Assembly: GCF_031755915.1 (NCBI RefSeq)
Contig: NC_083389.1
Span: forward strand, 16,857,001 to 16,921,000
Length of the DNA: 64,000 nt
Reading direction: 5' to 3'
Source of the DNA: Ziziphus jujuba
Lineage: Eukaryota > Streptophyta > Magnoliopsida > Rosales > Rhamnaceae
Notes under the pieces: model-generated
Database searches by the model: none
Seen by the model: only the letters and a program-made list of their open reading frames with translations
What the model was told of the DNA's origin: nothing
In this document: positions 11,791-25,525 of the stretch, in pieces
Position numbering within the stretch: position 1 is the stretch's first letter
Layout of the letters: each line of letters starts with the position of its first letter
Program-made: the position numbers and the translations under genes

Positions 11791-14700
11791 ATTATTAAAA
11801 TTAAGGAAGATTAATCTATATAATATGGTAAACCAAATATTCTTCCAATGGTATGTTATACAAATACTCATAAAAAATAGAAGAGAGTAAATTAGATTTG
11901 CTTATCAGGGACGATAGAGTTGGATAGTGAATTTTTTAGGTAAATTATTTATTGAATTCAAATTAAAAAATGTTGACATATTTAATTGATTTTTTGAAAA
12001 TAATTAATTTCTTTAATTTATTTTTTATTTTATATATGTTTAGGGTTTAGGTTAAATATGTATTTTTGGAGGGTTTGTTTATTTATTCCTGCAAATTATA
12101 TTTAATTTTTTTTATCTTATTTGGAACTTTGTACTAATGGTTTTATAAAAACTAAAATTAAATTTATTAGTTTATGTATTATTTTAATTTATAATTGGTA
12201 TAAAAAAATAAAAATAAAATACAAGCATAGTAACAATTAGAATTTGAAGATTACTCCTATTTTGGTAAGCGATTATCCAATTAGTTAATTCAGGGATCTT
12301 TAATTTGAAAGAGTCCTTTCCAAAAAAATGGGGAAAAAAAAAAGTTGAAACATATATAGTATGATCAAATCACGAATGATATTGGATAATCTCCTGTTCC
12401 AGCACTTAATTAAGATAAATATTATTAATGATATCATAATATCCACACAATATATCTTACCAATTGGATGCAATTAAGAGTTGTCTATAGATGAATAAAA
12501 AAATTATTTGTTCTTATTCCCACTACTTTCTTCTTAAAAACTTAAGTTAACTAATAGAGGGAAATTAAGTTAAAACAACAAAAACAAACCACAAAATATT
12601 GAATATTGAAATAATTATATTAACCAACTACAAAAACAAAAATATTGTCTGCCTCAAAAAAACTATATTATAATTTATACTAACTAAAATAAAAACCTTT
12701 TTTTTTTTAATTTCAATCCCAATAAAAAAATAGTAATAAGAAAAAAAAAATATCTAGGACAAATGTTTAATTTCCTTAAGTTTCTTCGTGTTCAATGAAT
12801 TTATCTCAAAGTCAGAAAATTCTGGCACCACTTTATTGCTTGAACGATTGTATTACTCTTTTTTGCATACCCTTGATCTAAATAATTTCTTACGTCGTTC
12901 CCGTTTTATCTTTTTCTTCTCCATCGTTTTGAAAAAGTTGATAGACAAAAATGAATTAATAATCAAGGATTTTTCATCAGAAGCATCTTTTTTCCTTTTG
13001 ATCATCATGTCTTGATTCAGTATCTTCAATTTCAATCAAAATACATAGCATGGTTTATGTCCATGCTTATGATTAACATGATTATATTTAGGATCCATAA
13101 AATATATATATATATATATATATATATTGAAATTAAAGAATTTAAAAAAAAAAAACTTTAACAACTAAAACATAATATGAGAAACTAAAAACTAACAAAA
13201 TATTGAATACTAAAATTTTAAATAACTCGAAGGTGTTAATTGCATATTTATAACCAAATATGTTTAACTTATTTGGTAAATAAAATAAAATCAAATATTA
13301 AATGTGAAAATGCATCTTAGTATACATTATATTAGGCCATAATCAGGCTATAATTATGTTATTATATATATTATATAATATATAATTAGCCAAAAAAGCC
13401 ACAATTCCATCTTGTGAATCAACCACCGTAATATAATATAGTATTATATTATAAAATATTATAATAATTGAAATATATATAATTTTTAAAGGATAAAAAT
13501 ATATATTTGGTAAATAAGATAAAATGAAATATTTTAATTATTTTAAAATTATTACCATATATAATAATATCAATTGTTGATGGTTATGGAAAGTTATATC
13601 AAAAATTAATTTTATATATATTTGATTTTATCTATAAAAATGAAAGATAAAGAATAATAAATAAATAAAATAAAATAAAAATAAAAAATATGTTTTTGGA
13701 AAAAATTTGGAAGAAGCAGATACTGACATGTGTTGCATAGGGTTCTTCTTTTATATATTATATAAATTTTTAAAATTTAATATAATTAAAAATTAAATTG
13801 ATAAATTATCTATTAATAAATTAAATCTTTTAATATTTTATTCAAAAAAAATCAATTCATTTAATATGAATTTATTAATATATTTAATTTCCTTAAAAAA
13901 GGATTATCTTATTCATTTTATTTCTCAAACAATCTAAAAAAAATACAAATATTATTTCTTCTTCTTATTATTAGTTTATTTTAAAGAAAATAAAAACATT
14001 ATATATATATATATATATTATTGCTCTATTTTTATAAGCATTTTGGAAAAAAATGGTACAGGCCTATATATATATATATATATTTCTTTCATTTTTAAAA
14101 AATAAAAAATAAAAAATAAAGATATCCCTATTAATTTATCATTTTGTTTTTGGCAAAACTCAATTTATCATATTAAGCTCAAAAGAGTATGTGTGTATAT
14201 ATAAGATGAAATATGAAATACATAATAATATTTTTTAATGTTTATATATATATATATATGTTGGATGGAATATGAAATGCATTGTAGCGATTTTTAAGTA
14301 TTTTGGATGAAATATATTTTTCTATTATTTTTAAAATAAAATTTAAATAAAGAAAATGATATATTTTTTTTCATACAATAAAGTAAATTATATAATTAGT
14401 TTTTACAAGGAAATTATATTTATATATATATATATATTGAAAGAAAACTAAATATATTATATATTAATAAATAGATTAAATGAATGAGTTAATTTGATGG
14501 TAAATAACTTACCAATTTCAAATTTAATTATATTAATTTTAAAAGATAATATGAATGACATATCTTATTTGACCAATTAATATAATATAATTGAATGGGT
14601 CTACGGCTATGTAGTAAACCCATTGTACTGAATAATTTCTCTAAATTACCAATCATTCCCTACCAAGAGAATCAACATCGACGATCAATATATTAAATTA

Positions 14701-15717
14701 TCTTTAACTCTAAAAACTTAAATTGTTAGGAAATAAATTATTAATGTATCAACTCTTTTATGTTGGGTGAAGATGCTCATCACTTGGTGAGTGTTTAGCG
14801 TATTCTTATTAGATGGGATGGGAGTGGTTTACCGATTTTGCCAACCTCATTTAACATTTATTTCCTAAATTATGATTAAACTATGTTACACATTAAAATA
14901 CCTAGTCTACTTTCTACCTGAAACAGAAAACAAGGGCTATATTTTTTTTCTTTTAGGGATAGAAAAACAGGACTTTTTTGCCTGCTTGCCAATATTAAAT
15001 ATGTGTTTGTTTCAGGTAAAAAATAAAAATAAAAAATTACTTCCATTTGATTTATGATTCAGGCTGGCAATATTTTAATTATTACTTATTATTTTCTTTT
15101 TTTGTTAAAGAAGAAGAAGAAGACGTAATGATAGAATAGTGGCATGGGAGGAAATACCTTATCTTATATTAATGACAAACACATGCCAACAAGTTGCATA
15201 AAATAGAGCAACTTGTCCCATACAGAAAACCTTGAAAAATTCTGAAATATCTAAATCAAGTTGCAAGTTTTTCGTGACAACATTATACATATAATGGTCA
15301 AGGAAGAAATAGAAAGCAAGCATCAAAATTCTAATAAAGAGAGATATATTCTTTTTATTATTTAATTTATTTGATTTTACTTTCTGGTTCCAATATATTC
15401 GACACCACAAACCAGAAACAAATCACACAATGTCACTCATCGATACTATGCCAGACAGGGCAACTATAAAAAGTCTAAACAGATTCAAAAGACATGGTGT
15501 CATAGCTTAATAGAACTATACATATAATATTATGTCTGCCGATGCACATTAAGCGCTTGATGTTCTGGTACCAGTATTAGCTTATAATAGTATCCAATAC
15601 AAGTTGTTCAATATATTTCAGTAAACAATTTCTGTGTGTATAAATAATTTTGCTGAATTCACAAAAAAAAAAAATAATAATAATTTTGCTGAAGTGGACG
15701 AGTGGTGGGCAACACAT

Positions 15718-15795
15718 ACCTCTCCATACGTGGAGATGGATAGGCATATTTTTTTTTTTTTTTTTTGGTTTTTATACCTTTCCACATGTGGAGAG
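15718..15795. repeat. Paired CCACRTGGAGA palindromes around a poly-T run
   Basis: TCTCCATACGTGGAGA at 15721-15736 and TTTCCACATGTGGAGA near 15779-15794 are each self-complementary. They are also complementary to each other across a T tract of about 20 bases. They lie about 400 bp past the stop of profilin B, so they may be in or near its 3' UTR. Confidence 0.5.
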
Positions 15796-16184
15796 GCAAG
15801 CATCATTGCCAACTGAATAGATTTTCCTCGCTATAGCATTTTTGTATATGTATGGGAAAAGAGAAAGAGAGAGAGCACTGTAGAAAGGTATGAAAGAATG
15901 CACAAATTATAAAAACATCAAGGTACTGCAAAAATTCAAACAATTACCAAACACCAAAAAACTGTTTCATGTTCTGGCATGGTTATTGTCTGCAACAACT
16001 TCACTATGCCATTTGAAGGCTTTTGGTGAAGGAGATGCTACTTAAGTTGGGACCAAAAACCCCACCAAACCAAAAAAAAAAAAAAAAAAAGAAAAAAGGA
16101 AAAAAAGGACAGAAAGAGAGAAGTCCAAAAATTTGTATCCCAAAACAAGTGGTTGAAAATTAAATACGATAGACATGGATAGGT

Positions 16185-16948
16185 CTAGAGGCCTTGATCA
16201 ACGAGGTAATCCCCCAACCTCTCAACAACCATGTTGCACTGTCCTGGAGTCACTGGCTCTTCATAGATGCCAAAAACTAGAGCTTGCCCTGTTTTCTTTA
16301 TGGTGGTACCTCCAGATCCCTGCCAAGATCCCCAAATGTCGAAAATGTTTAATATTGCATACATTGTCCAAAAACAGGGTTAAATACTTTTTTGCATTTT
16401 GCTCTTCAAAACTTCCAAACCCTTTACATTGCTTGTATGTTATAAAACCGAACTATTGTATCATCATCATACATTGTCCAAAAATAAAATAACACAACGA
16501 AATGCATGATTAATTTCATCAAATTCATATGTTAAAGACTTAGTTAATGAGGCTATAATATTTAAAGGGAAATTAACCCTCCTTTTTTTTTTCCTTCTTA
16601 TTTTAGGGGCAAAATGCTAAATATGCAGAAGGTGAAATGTAAAACAATTAATTTCATCAAATTCATATGTTAAAGTGTACCTTCTTTCCACGGATAACAG
16701 CTCCCTGTTCTCCCTGGATAACCATATACTTTGTGCCCCCAAGGTGTAGCCCTGTAGGAGCAAGATAACCTGGTTCATCAAAATCCTTCATGATCGCAGT
16801 TATCTCCTCTGTCTTAAACTGCATGCTCAAACAACACAAAATATAACCCATTATCACTAGCTCATTCATTTAATAATCCCCTTTAATTAAGCTAATTAAG
16901 GTTATACACAATAAATTAAATATAGTTTCCATTATATCCCAATTCCAA

Positions 16949-16988
<40 letters not shown>

Positions 16989-17626
16989 TAGCCCCTTGAG
17001 CATTGGCAGTGCCAAATTACTTCGTGAAAACATAACACCTTAATTTTAATATTCTACAAAATTAATCCAAAAGCTTCAACAAGTAACATAACAATGAAAA
17101 ATTTTTAAATACAACTATTACATGGATTTCACAGTCATCAATGATATATATATATATTTTTTTTTTTTTCATTAAAAAAAAAAAAAAAAGATAATGTCAA
17201 AGAAAGAAATGATCAAATATTTGATAAAGAAATGACCAAGCACTTTCTAAATGGAGAGATTAGCTAGTGACACATACTAGAGACCTCTAACAAAGATACA
17301 TATATGGTATACTATATAAGAATAAGATTGATCCACGTATAAAAACCGATCCAAAATTCAAAATAAATCAACTGTAAAATGAAACACCACACTCTTTATC
17401 TATTTCAAGCAAAAAGAGAATGAAATGGTTGTATCAAAATCTCAACCTTAGCCAGCCAAGATGAAAATCAAATGAAAATGGAAGAGAAAGAGAAGACCTG
17501 AGGGAAGGAAGCGCTCTGAGCCCAGACACTGCCATCGTGGCCGATAATGGCAGCGGCGGTGAGATGCTGTCCCTGGCCATCAATGTCACACATCAAATGG
17601 TCATCCACATATGTTTGCCAAGACAT
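16185..17626 (-). CDS. Profilin B (133 aa)
   Basis: Second profilin, with the same actin- and polyproline-binding role as its neighbour. Exons on the minus strand are 17626-17498 (43 codons), 16818-16681 (46) and 16319-16185 (44 plus stop), all GT..AG and phase 0. The N-terminus [16 protein letters not shown] is nearly identical to profilin A. Two extra residues fall in the loop after it (DIDGQGQH here, DIEGNH in A), giving 133 aa. Other differences are [20 protein letters not shown] and [20 protein letters not shown]. It ends [14 protein letters not shown]. The longer loop and the position next to Derlin match the pollen-type PRF4 side of the Arabidopsis pair (recalled, not checked). Intron 1 carries an AAT microsatellite. 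Coding sequence and splice sites are intact. Confidence 0.97.
16950..16988. repeat. (AAT)n microsatellite in profilin B intron 1
   Basis: About thirteen uninterrupted TAA/ATA units lie within the first intron of profilin B. It is likely polymorphic in length. Confidence 0.9.
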
Positions 17627-17894
17627 TTTTCCTTTTAGCTATTGAAATTTCTCTTTGCCTTGTTTTTTTTCTTTAATAGCTATTGTTAATAATGCTGTTG
17701 TTGTTTTTTGATTTCCCCGGTAAAAAATAACCAAAAAAAAAAAAAAAAAGAATTTGTTTGTTGATGATTAAGGTGGGATGATATAGCTATCTGTATATTA
17801 TGCTTGTTTTTGTTTTTTGTTGATTTCCTAAGTAAAAAAAAAAAAAAAAAAAAAAAATGGAAGTGGGGGTGTTTTCGTTTTTGAGAAGTAAATA

Positions 17895-17915
17895 AATAAT
17901 CATATATATAGGGAG
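17895..17915 (-). promoter_or_regulatory. Probable TATA box of profilin B
   Basis: Read on the minus strand, CCCTATATATATGATTATT lies about 275-285 bp upstream of the profilin B ATG. It is followed by pyrimidine- and A/T-rich leader sequence with two long homopolymer runs (17735-17750 and 17834-17857). The spacing would allow a leader of about 250 nt. The assignment rests on motif and position only. Confidence 0.4.
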
Positions 17916-18576
17916 AGAGAAATGTGGAGGAAACTTTGAAAACTTAGAAACAGCAAAAGAATGGATCTCAAACACATGTAATCTCTCATTCCCACCGTTG
18001 CTTGGTTCACCTTCATCTTCGATTTTTTCTGCCATTCAACTTCGCCTTTCTTTTAGCTTTTTTATTAGTACTTTTTTTTTTTCTTTTTCTTTTCTTATAT
18101 TTAAATATAAAAAAATTCCATAGGATTTTCGTGTCGAAATTACCATGGTCTCTGCTTCATTTCGCGATATATCCTCTCATTTTGTTGCCATGGACTTATG
18201 GAGTTGGAGATCATCATTATTATATAAAATACATTTGAGAATATTATTATTATCAAATTTATTTATCAAATATTGTATACCAATGGATGGGTCACTTTTT
18301 TATTCGCTTTACTTTTTATATATTTAGGTTATATTAATGTTTTAAAAATCAATTATGATTAAAAAGAATTACTAAATTAGTTAGTAATTAATCCAAAATT
18401 TATGAAACAAATTCGGTGCCTTAAGCATTATTATTTCCGAAACTCACCAATGTAGATTTTGTTTATGCATGCATTTTTTCAGTTTGGTATTAGGTAAAGC
18501 CAGCACTTAATTTGGAAACGGTAAAGGTGCAATTGGAATCATCTGTGAGTTCAGACCGTACGATAGGTATTTTGGG

Positions 18577-18624
18577 TTTTTTTTTTTTTTTTTTTTTTTT
18601 TTCTTTTGGGGGGGGGGGGGGGGG
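18577..18624. repeat. Poly-T followed by poly-G homopolymer tract
   Basis: About 26 T, then CTTTT, then about 17 G in a row. Poly-G of this length is rare in AT-rich plant DNA. It is prone to slippage and to sequencing or assembly error. Confidence 0.9.
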
Positions 18625-19426
18625 TTTGTAATGGATAGGTGATTTTGGTTGAGTACTATGTTTTCAGTGATTTTGGCGTTCATTAACTGATGAATAACAA
18701 AAGGGGAAGGAAAATAAAAATAGGTTTTTCTATTCTTCATTTTATTACAAAATTAATTACCCAAATGGATCATGGTCTATATGATACTGCTAAAAAATAA
18801 AATCTGATTTTTCAAAATTAAAATCTAGACCGAATAAAAAAGGCATTCGGTGGAACTTTTTCAGAAAATTCAAAGATCCCAAATTTTGAAAATTAAAATA
18901 TATCACAAATAATATGGCAAATACTATATTTTGAGTTGAGTTTTTTAATTATATAATAAAATGACAAGCCAAAATTTAATAACTTGAGCAACAACACTAT
19001 GGTAAAAGTTTGATCATAATGACTTTATCAGCATTACTGTCAGTCTCCCAGAAAGACCAATCAACATTTCCTGCGATTAATATGTTTAGAACAGTTTGAG
19101 ATAATAAAAATCAGAAAAACTTCCTTACCAACGCTTTAATACAATTATAAAACCGCAACTTCTCATCAACTACAATCATCTCTGGCATAGATTTCCTCCC
19201 TGGCCAACATCTCCACAACTTAACAATCCTTCAGAAAAGCAATGGAAAATATTCAAGGGAACAAAAATCCCAAAAACAAAAAAGAACCACTTTTCTCGAT
19301 TCCAACAGTTAGTCCACGATCTGTTCACGAAAAATTTACTTGACAATAAGACATTCACTCTACTTGTTAGTTGCATCAACCACAAAAACGATTAGAGATG
19401 TTTTAGCCCCTCTAGGAGTGGCCGAA

Positions 19427-22250
19427 TTATCCATCAAGCCGATATGACCTTCCTCTGAAAGCCCTGTTTTCTGTACTCCTCTCGGGTTGGGATTGAGCAC
19501 GGCTAGTTGGCCGAGGCTGAGGAGCTCCTATCCTCCACCTTGCAACAATTTTTTGTCTATGTAGTTTTTAGTCAAGAAAATTCATAGAAACTAAGTTAAC
19601 TTGTCATGAACTAGAAAAGAAATTTAAAGCTATGGACCGAACCCTCGATGGAGGTCACCTACTGCTGCAAAGAAAGAGAAGTAGGGAACAAAAAGAAATG
19701 GTACTTCTAACATACTGAGAGAAAGAGATATAGCAATACTATCATGGCATAAAATTCAATACAAGCAGAAATATATACTTTAACCTATGAGAAAAAGAAG
19801 AAAAGGATACACCCACATAGGCGTCTTCAATATGTTCTTCCCACCTGCTAGTGGATGTAATACAGTCAAAAAGTAATATAGATGTCCAGCAATGATTCCC
19901 AGCAGATCTGGCAGAACGGGTGAACCAAAAATGACATCTAAAGCGAACATTGCCCATGGGAGATAAAATGCCTACAATAGCCAGTTTCAAAATCCATGCA
20001 TCAAATATGGAGAAAACCTTGCAAGAGATAGCTTAGCAAACAGAAGCACCGAACTCTAACACTATGTAAATGAAAATTAGCTAGTAATTACATACCTTAA
20101 GTGACACGAGGCCATAAATGTTGATGATGGCATTTGGAAATTCTCTACTCCATACATAGAGAAGCATGAAGACAAGAGATATCCCTAAGAAAGGAAATCG
20201 AAATATGGGAATGACAGAAAATACCTAGAAGAATACAAGATAATTGAAGAAAGGAAACCAACATTAGTTTACACTCAACTGATAATATGAGACTAACAAG
20301 CTTAAAAATATAAGATAAGAGACTGCAATAGTGGATTGAAGGGAAAACGGGAAGGAAAACAAAAATAAAAGTGTGATTTGACCATTCTTTTATCAAATCT
20401 TAAGATCTCTCTAACTAACATTAACGCAGGTCAGCCTAGACACCATTCCATCAATTTCAAGTACAGAAGTAGAAACTGACAGTAACATAATAATCCCACA
20501 TACCAATAATGTCAATGCTCCAAATATCATCATCCACAAGAAATCTGCCGTCCGACGATCAAATGGCCCTCTTTCTAGTTGAACTCCATATCTTGCTCTG
20601 GACAATTGTTAAAATGGAAGTGTGAACAATATGATTCATTATTGCAGTTAATCATTTATCAAATAGTTTTCATACGTAAACATCACGGATAATCTCTCTC
20701 CCTCCCTCTCTTCCTTCCCCACACCCCACAATAGAGTACAAGGAAAGGGCAAAAAACACCCCCTCACTCTCTCCTCCACTTCAACAATATTTTGCTTCGC
20801 AGGTGGGAATAAAAGGCTTCTTCTGAGGAAGAATCGGTATCATTTCACAGCTAAGGCCAACAACATATATGCGAAAAATAAAGAAACTGGCTATACAAAC
20901 ATTTGAATGCGTCTGATTAGAAATTTGGTTGAACTATTACTCACATCATTAAGAGACGGATTCCAAAATTAATAGAAAAATTTCCAAGGAAAAAGAAGTT
21001 TGTAATGAGCCTCCACACCTACATATAACATTTAAGTCACTACAGGGTTCCAATTAAAGATTAACAAAATCATTCAAATAATTTTGAGCATATAGTTTAG
21101 ATGAATACCTGAAAACGTGAAAATACAAGTTGATGTATTAATGCGATACTTGCATAATCACAAAGCCCTAATTGAACGACAGTAGTTGCCAATAGACAAA
21201 GAGTCCCATAAGCCTTGCTTATGGGAGGAAGTGACTGGTAATACCTGAAAGAAGCAGAGAAAGGGATTGGTCAAAACAACAAAGTTAAAACAACTAGGAA
21301 ATACCAAATGGATTATAGAAGTAATAATAATAGACCAACATAACAAAATAACCATTGTCAACAACAGATACACTATTGTTGCTTATTACTAATATGGTTT
21401 TACAAATCCATTATTATGGTTGACAAATAATGCAATATCATTCTCATTACCCTTCTTTTACTTTTTTTTTTTTTTTTCCCCCAGTGACTTTGAGCTCAGT
21501 GAAAATTAAAGCAGTCAAATGACACTCGATTACTTGGACAATTATCCATTCTTCAATCTGTACTCGTGCCCCAAGTTCTTGTTAATCAATTCTTTATATG
21601 TTCTTAGTGTCATGATTGACTTTTTAAGTTATGGAAACACGAAGTTATAAAGAAAGTAAAACTGATGCAAACACCGTGAAACTCATCCAATTCAATGGAC
21701 AATAGGAATCTCACTAATCTCAAGTCAGGATGAAGTTTGGGGTTTAAGTTAATATAAATTTCATAAATCCTTAAGGCGGTGGATGGAGAGACCCAAATAA
21801 AAGGGTAACACTCAGAATCATATTATATAAACAAATATTGCTATCAACTTAATTCCAAAACCCAAATTAACAAATGCATTTAGAAAGATGGAAACATACA
21901 AAAACAATTCCAAGCATACTATCATGAATTTGTGACTGAGAGAAACACAGAATACATCAATTTTTTTTTTTTAAAACATATATATTATGATTATTGACGA
22001 ACATCAATGTAATTAGAGAGTCAAAAAGTTCGAAAATCTACTAGAATATATAACATGCACGTGATCCCAATTCCCAAGACATTTGAAATTTAAGTCTTAG
22101 AACTCATATCCAAAACCCAACTGAAAAAAATTGATAAACAGCTGCATATGGACCCAGAAATGATAATCAATCTGCGAAATAAAAATAAAAAAATAAATAA
22201 TGATATACAATAAAATAAAGAAGAGGGTATTACTCGGCAGGAGAAGACAT
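19427..22250 (-). CDS. DER1: Derlin-1 (Der1-like ER rhomboid pseudoprotease, 246 aa)
   Basis: ER membrane protein of the retro-translocation (ERAD) machinery. Minus-strand coding exons are 22250-22234, 21244-21109, 21018-20945, 20597-20504, 20224-20096, 19971-19811 and 19556-19427. All are GT..AG and sum to 741 nt. The protein begins MSSPAEYYQSLPPISKAYGT and carries the Derlin WR motif in WRLITNFFFLG, then NFGIRLLMIARYGVQLE, RRTADFLWMMIFGALTLL, LYVWSREFPNA, YLPWAMFALDVIFG and LLGIIAGHLYYFLTVLHP, with several hydrophobic membrane segments. The C-terminus is short and basic (AFRGRSYRLDG). As I recall, Arabidopsis DER1 has a longer glycine-rich tail of about 20 more residues, absent here. The first exon codes only 17 nt, so single-exon predictors may miss the start. 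The DER1 (not DER2) subfamily follows from the SLPPISKAYGT and ARYGVQLE segments. Confidence 0.96.
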
Positions 22251-25200
22251 TGCAGACCCAGAAGCTGAATTTGCAAAAGGAAACCAGAGAAACTTGTTGC
22301 AGAGGAAATCTCAGAAATAGAGAAAAGGGAAGGGAAAGAAAGTGAATTAAGGCGCTGTAAAATCCTGAGGGGGTTGTTTAATCAGCCTTTCAATACTTCA
22401 ATGTTGGTTTTGAGCAAAGACTTTGTGTACGACCCAGAAGCTTCTTTGGATAGGTGCCCCGTGCACAACTCCTCTCCTCTGCCTCGCACGTATTTCAATT
22501 TGGGCCGAATGTGTTTCCTTTTTGGGTCTTCTCCTTCCATGGCCCTTATTATTTGGCCCTTTTGTCTAAATACACCAATTTTATTTTATTTTTGAAAATA
22601 TACACCAGTTTCATTTATTTATTTTGTATTTTCTGTATGAAATACACTTTCTTTTTTTTCTGTTTTCTTTTTTTTGGTTGGAGGTAGATTAATGTTGGAG
22701 AAAATTTATAACTGGCTTGGAACTTCTATGTTTTTTTGTTTTGTTTTGTTTTTGTTTTTTTTTTCAAGTGATTAGAAATACATGAATAATAAAAATGACA
22801 ATTGTGTAGGATAGCCATTTGTAATTAGACAAAATATGATATTTGTTAAAATGAATCTAATATTATTAACAGTTTGAAATAATTTTTAATTTGGTTTTTT
22901 TGTTCTTTTTAACTTTCAAAATCGATAGAATATTACTTGAGCTATTAATAAGTTGTTTATAAAATGATGAACCTCGTTATTTTATTAATTTATATTTATT
23001 ATTTTAAAAGTTCATTTATCCGTATTCAAATTAAAATAATACTACTGTATAAAAATGTATATGATGTATCAAATGATGATGACTTTCGAATCAAGCCAAA
23101 TGCTAAAATCCCACCTTTGATTTATATTTCTATTGGTCATTTGCCATGCTTGATTATCGTCCCAGCATTAAATTTCGGATAGCTGAAAAAATAAGGTTTA
23201 GGATTCAGGATACACGATTAGACTTTAATCAATGGATTTTACCAGGACTGTCCCCGCAATGACAATTAGTTAAAATACCCATAGAAAAAAATTATGAAAG
23301 TGGAAGGTTTGAATTTGAATTAAAATCCAAAATTCCAACTTGGATCCAGTATGTGTATATCTATAATACAGACAGGATTCATGTATACTGCTACACTAGC
23401 ACGTCCAAAAAACTTTGAATATTGCATAAAGAGAAAGTCTTTCAACTTACATCACATGCAACATTTTTCTGCAACTTGTTTTGTGTGGGTTAGCAAACTA
23501 TATATGAATATTTCAAGCTGAATCAAATTGACCCTTTTGCGAAAAACAGCTCAATAGCACAACACTGTTTCTCGAACAATAATTTTGACATCCAATCTTT
23601 TCGAAAAGTTGAAAACTGAATCGATGATCATATGTAGTTTATATAGGCATGGGGTTTTGGGGGTCCCTAACTTAGCTAAATTCATAATTATGGACGGAAT
23701 TGAACTACCATTAAATGTTGACTATACTTGTAATAAAATCAATGCGCAAATAAAAGGGCATGATTAGTGAAACAACTAACTAAGCTTTAAGATGGGACTT
23801 CAAAATTTGGTGGTAATGCTTGGACCAGTACTTCCACCGATCTGACCAAGAGATTAGAAAGATACACACCCAAATGGTCTGTCTGTCTGCCAAACTTATT
23901 ATGATTGCAATGCTGGCATTGCTTTTTTGCTTGCCTGGACCCTTATAAACAATGACTAAAAACATGGTAATAAGAGACCAACCATTTGAAGCAATTCTTA
24001 ATCATCATTTTCTAATATTTATACAAATTTTTATTATTATTTTTTGTGGGTCCTCCTAGTATATATATATATATATATATATTTTCTATTTGGCACAAAA
24101 ATACAACCAAATGGATTTGTCTCTATACGAGTTATACCAACTTATTAAAAACGTTAAGAAACATTGATATTTACATGTCAGAGATTGGATTGCACTGGAT
24201 ATCCTTTCGATTTCTTGCACGAAATTAATGTATATATGTTGGATGAGTTGGAGCTTACTCAATGTTTATGCGAAAGATTGACCCACCATTCTTGTAGCTT
24301 TGGCTCCGTTCATTTCATGCATTAAAAGACTAGAATCTCAAGTGGTTAAATAGATCATTAAGGCTATGGGTTAATTAATAATTATACCCTTTAAAACAAA
24401 TGCCATGTTCGTTTGGTATAATTTATGGATCGCATGGTTGTTCCAAAACATAAATATTGTTAATTGAGATTAGGGTACAATTAATTTATCTAAAAAAGTG
24501 TTTACCCTTCTTTTGAATTCATAGGTGTATTGTAATATATATATATATATATAGTTAATCTTACATAAGGTAAACTTAATGATTTTAGTATCAAATTTTT
24601 TTTATTAATTTTTAAATTATATCAATAGTTAGAATTTAAAATTTAAATAGGAATCAAATTTGGATTTATTAATATATTAAAAATTTATTTAAAAAAAATG
24701 AACACTATCAAAATATGGTGTTATGAATGCGATTTTAAATCTTAATCTAAGTATCATAAATCGTGGTTTTTATTTTACTATAGTTTGATAGAAGCCTAAT
24801 TATACAGATACATATTTTTAGACTTGTAGTGGATGATAATTTAGAAACAATAAGGTGTAAGTTCACAATATTATTAATTATCTGGAATAATTGTATTTTT
24901 AATATCCTATAGATTGAGATAGTTACATTTTAGGTTCATATTTTTAGAATCTTGTAAAAAATATGGTCATGCACCACTCATATGCATAGAAACATCAGTT
25001 CTATCATGACTGTGAAAAATAAAATAAATTACTCTAATGTGGAAGAAATTGTGAATTGAGGATCTTAATTGTTAAGGATTTCAATTCCAGTGGTTTAATA
25101 ATAAAAGTTCAAAATACAATTACTCTAACCTGCAATGAACTAAAATGTTATTATCCCTAATTATTATTATTTTTTAAATACAATAATATATTTGTGTTTT

Positions 25201-25471
25201 CCTTGAGAGAATGTTAAGAGTAAGCACTAATACTTATTTATTAGCTTTCTTATCAATCATCACTTGTCAAATAGATTGTTAATTAGAGAAACAGTCACTC
25301 TACATTGCATCAATAATACTTTATAATTACTATTGAATTCGAACTGTTAATTAAACTTACACATAAAAACCCCACCTTTCAACGTGACAAAGGCACAATC
25401 ACTTTAATAAAAACCTCTAAGTTAATGGTAAAACGTTAAAAGAAAAAAAAAACTATTATACCCCTAAAAAG

Positions 25472-25525
25472 TAATGCATACAATCAAAATTCAAAAACTA
25501 ATGCATATAATCAAAATTCAAAAAC
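25472..25525. repeat. 27-bp tandem duplication
   Basis: TAATGCATACAATCAAAATT plus TCAAAAAC-type tail occurs twice back to back (25472-25498 and 25499-25525), with one mismatch (ACA/ATA). Confidence 0.85.

Larger units (their letters stand above)
8227..16184. other. Spacer between the two profilin genes
   Basis: The first few hundred bases should be the profilin A promoter and leader (a TTTATTTATTTATTTATTT tract lies at about 8371-8390, of uncertain role). The last part should be the 3' flank of profilin B. The middle is AT-rich with many (TA)n arrays (8841-8860, 13102-13127, 14001-14018, 14067-14082, 14242-14259), the inverted-repeat element at 10035-10456 and a 90-bp duplication at 11309/11698. 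A 60-codon lysine-rich frame at 13035-12853 (-) resembles nothing I recognise. No gene is supported. Confidence 0.6.
17627..19426. other. Spacer between profilin B promoter and Derlin 3' end
   Basis: It contains the profilin B upstream region and, toward 19426, the Derlin 3' UTR. Between them lie AT-rich DNA and the T/G homopolymer tract at 18577-18624. I see no gene. Confidence 0.6.

Noticed and set aside
12853..13035. Lysine-rich 60-codon minus-strand frame
   Set aside because: Short, low complexity and without recognisable homology or gene context. It could be a transposon scrap but this cannot be supported.
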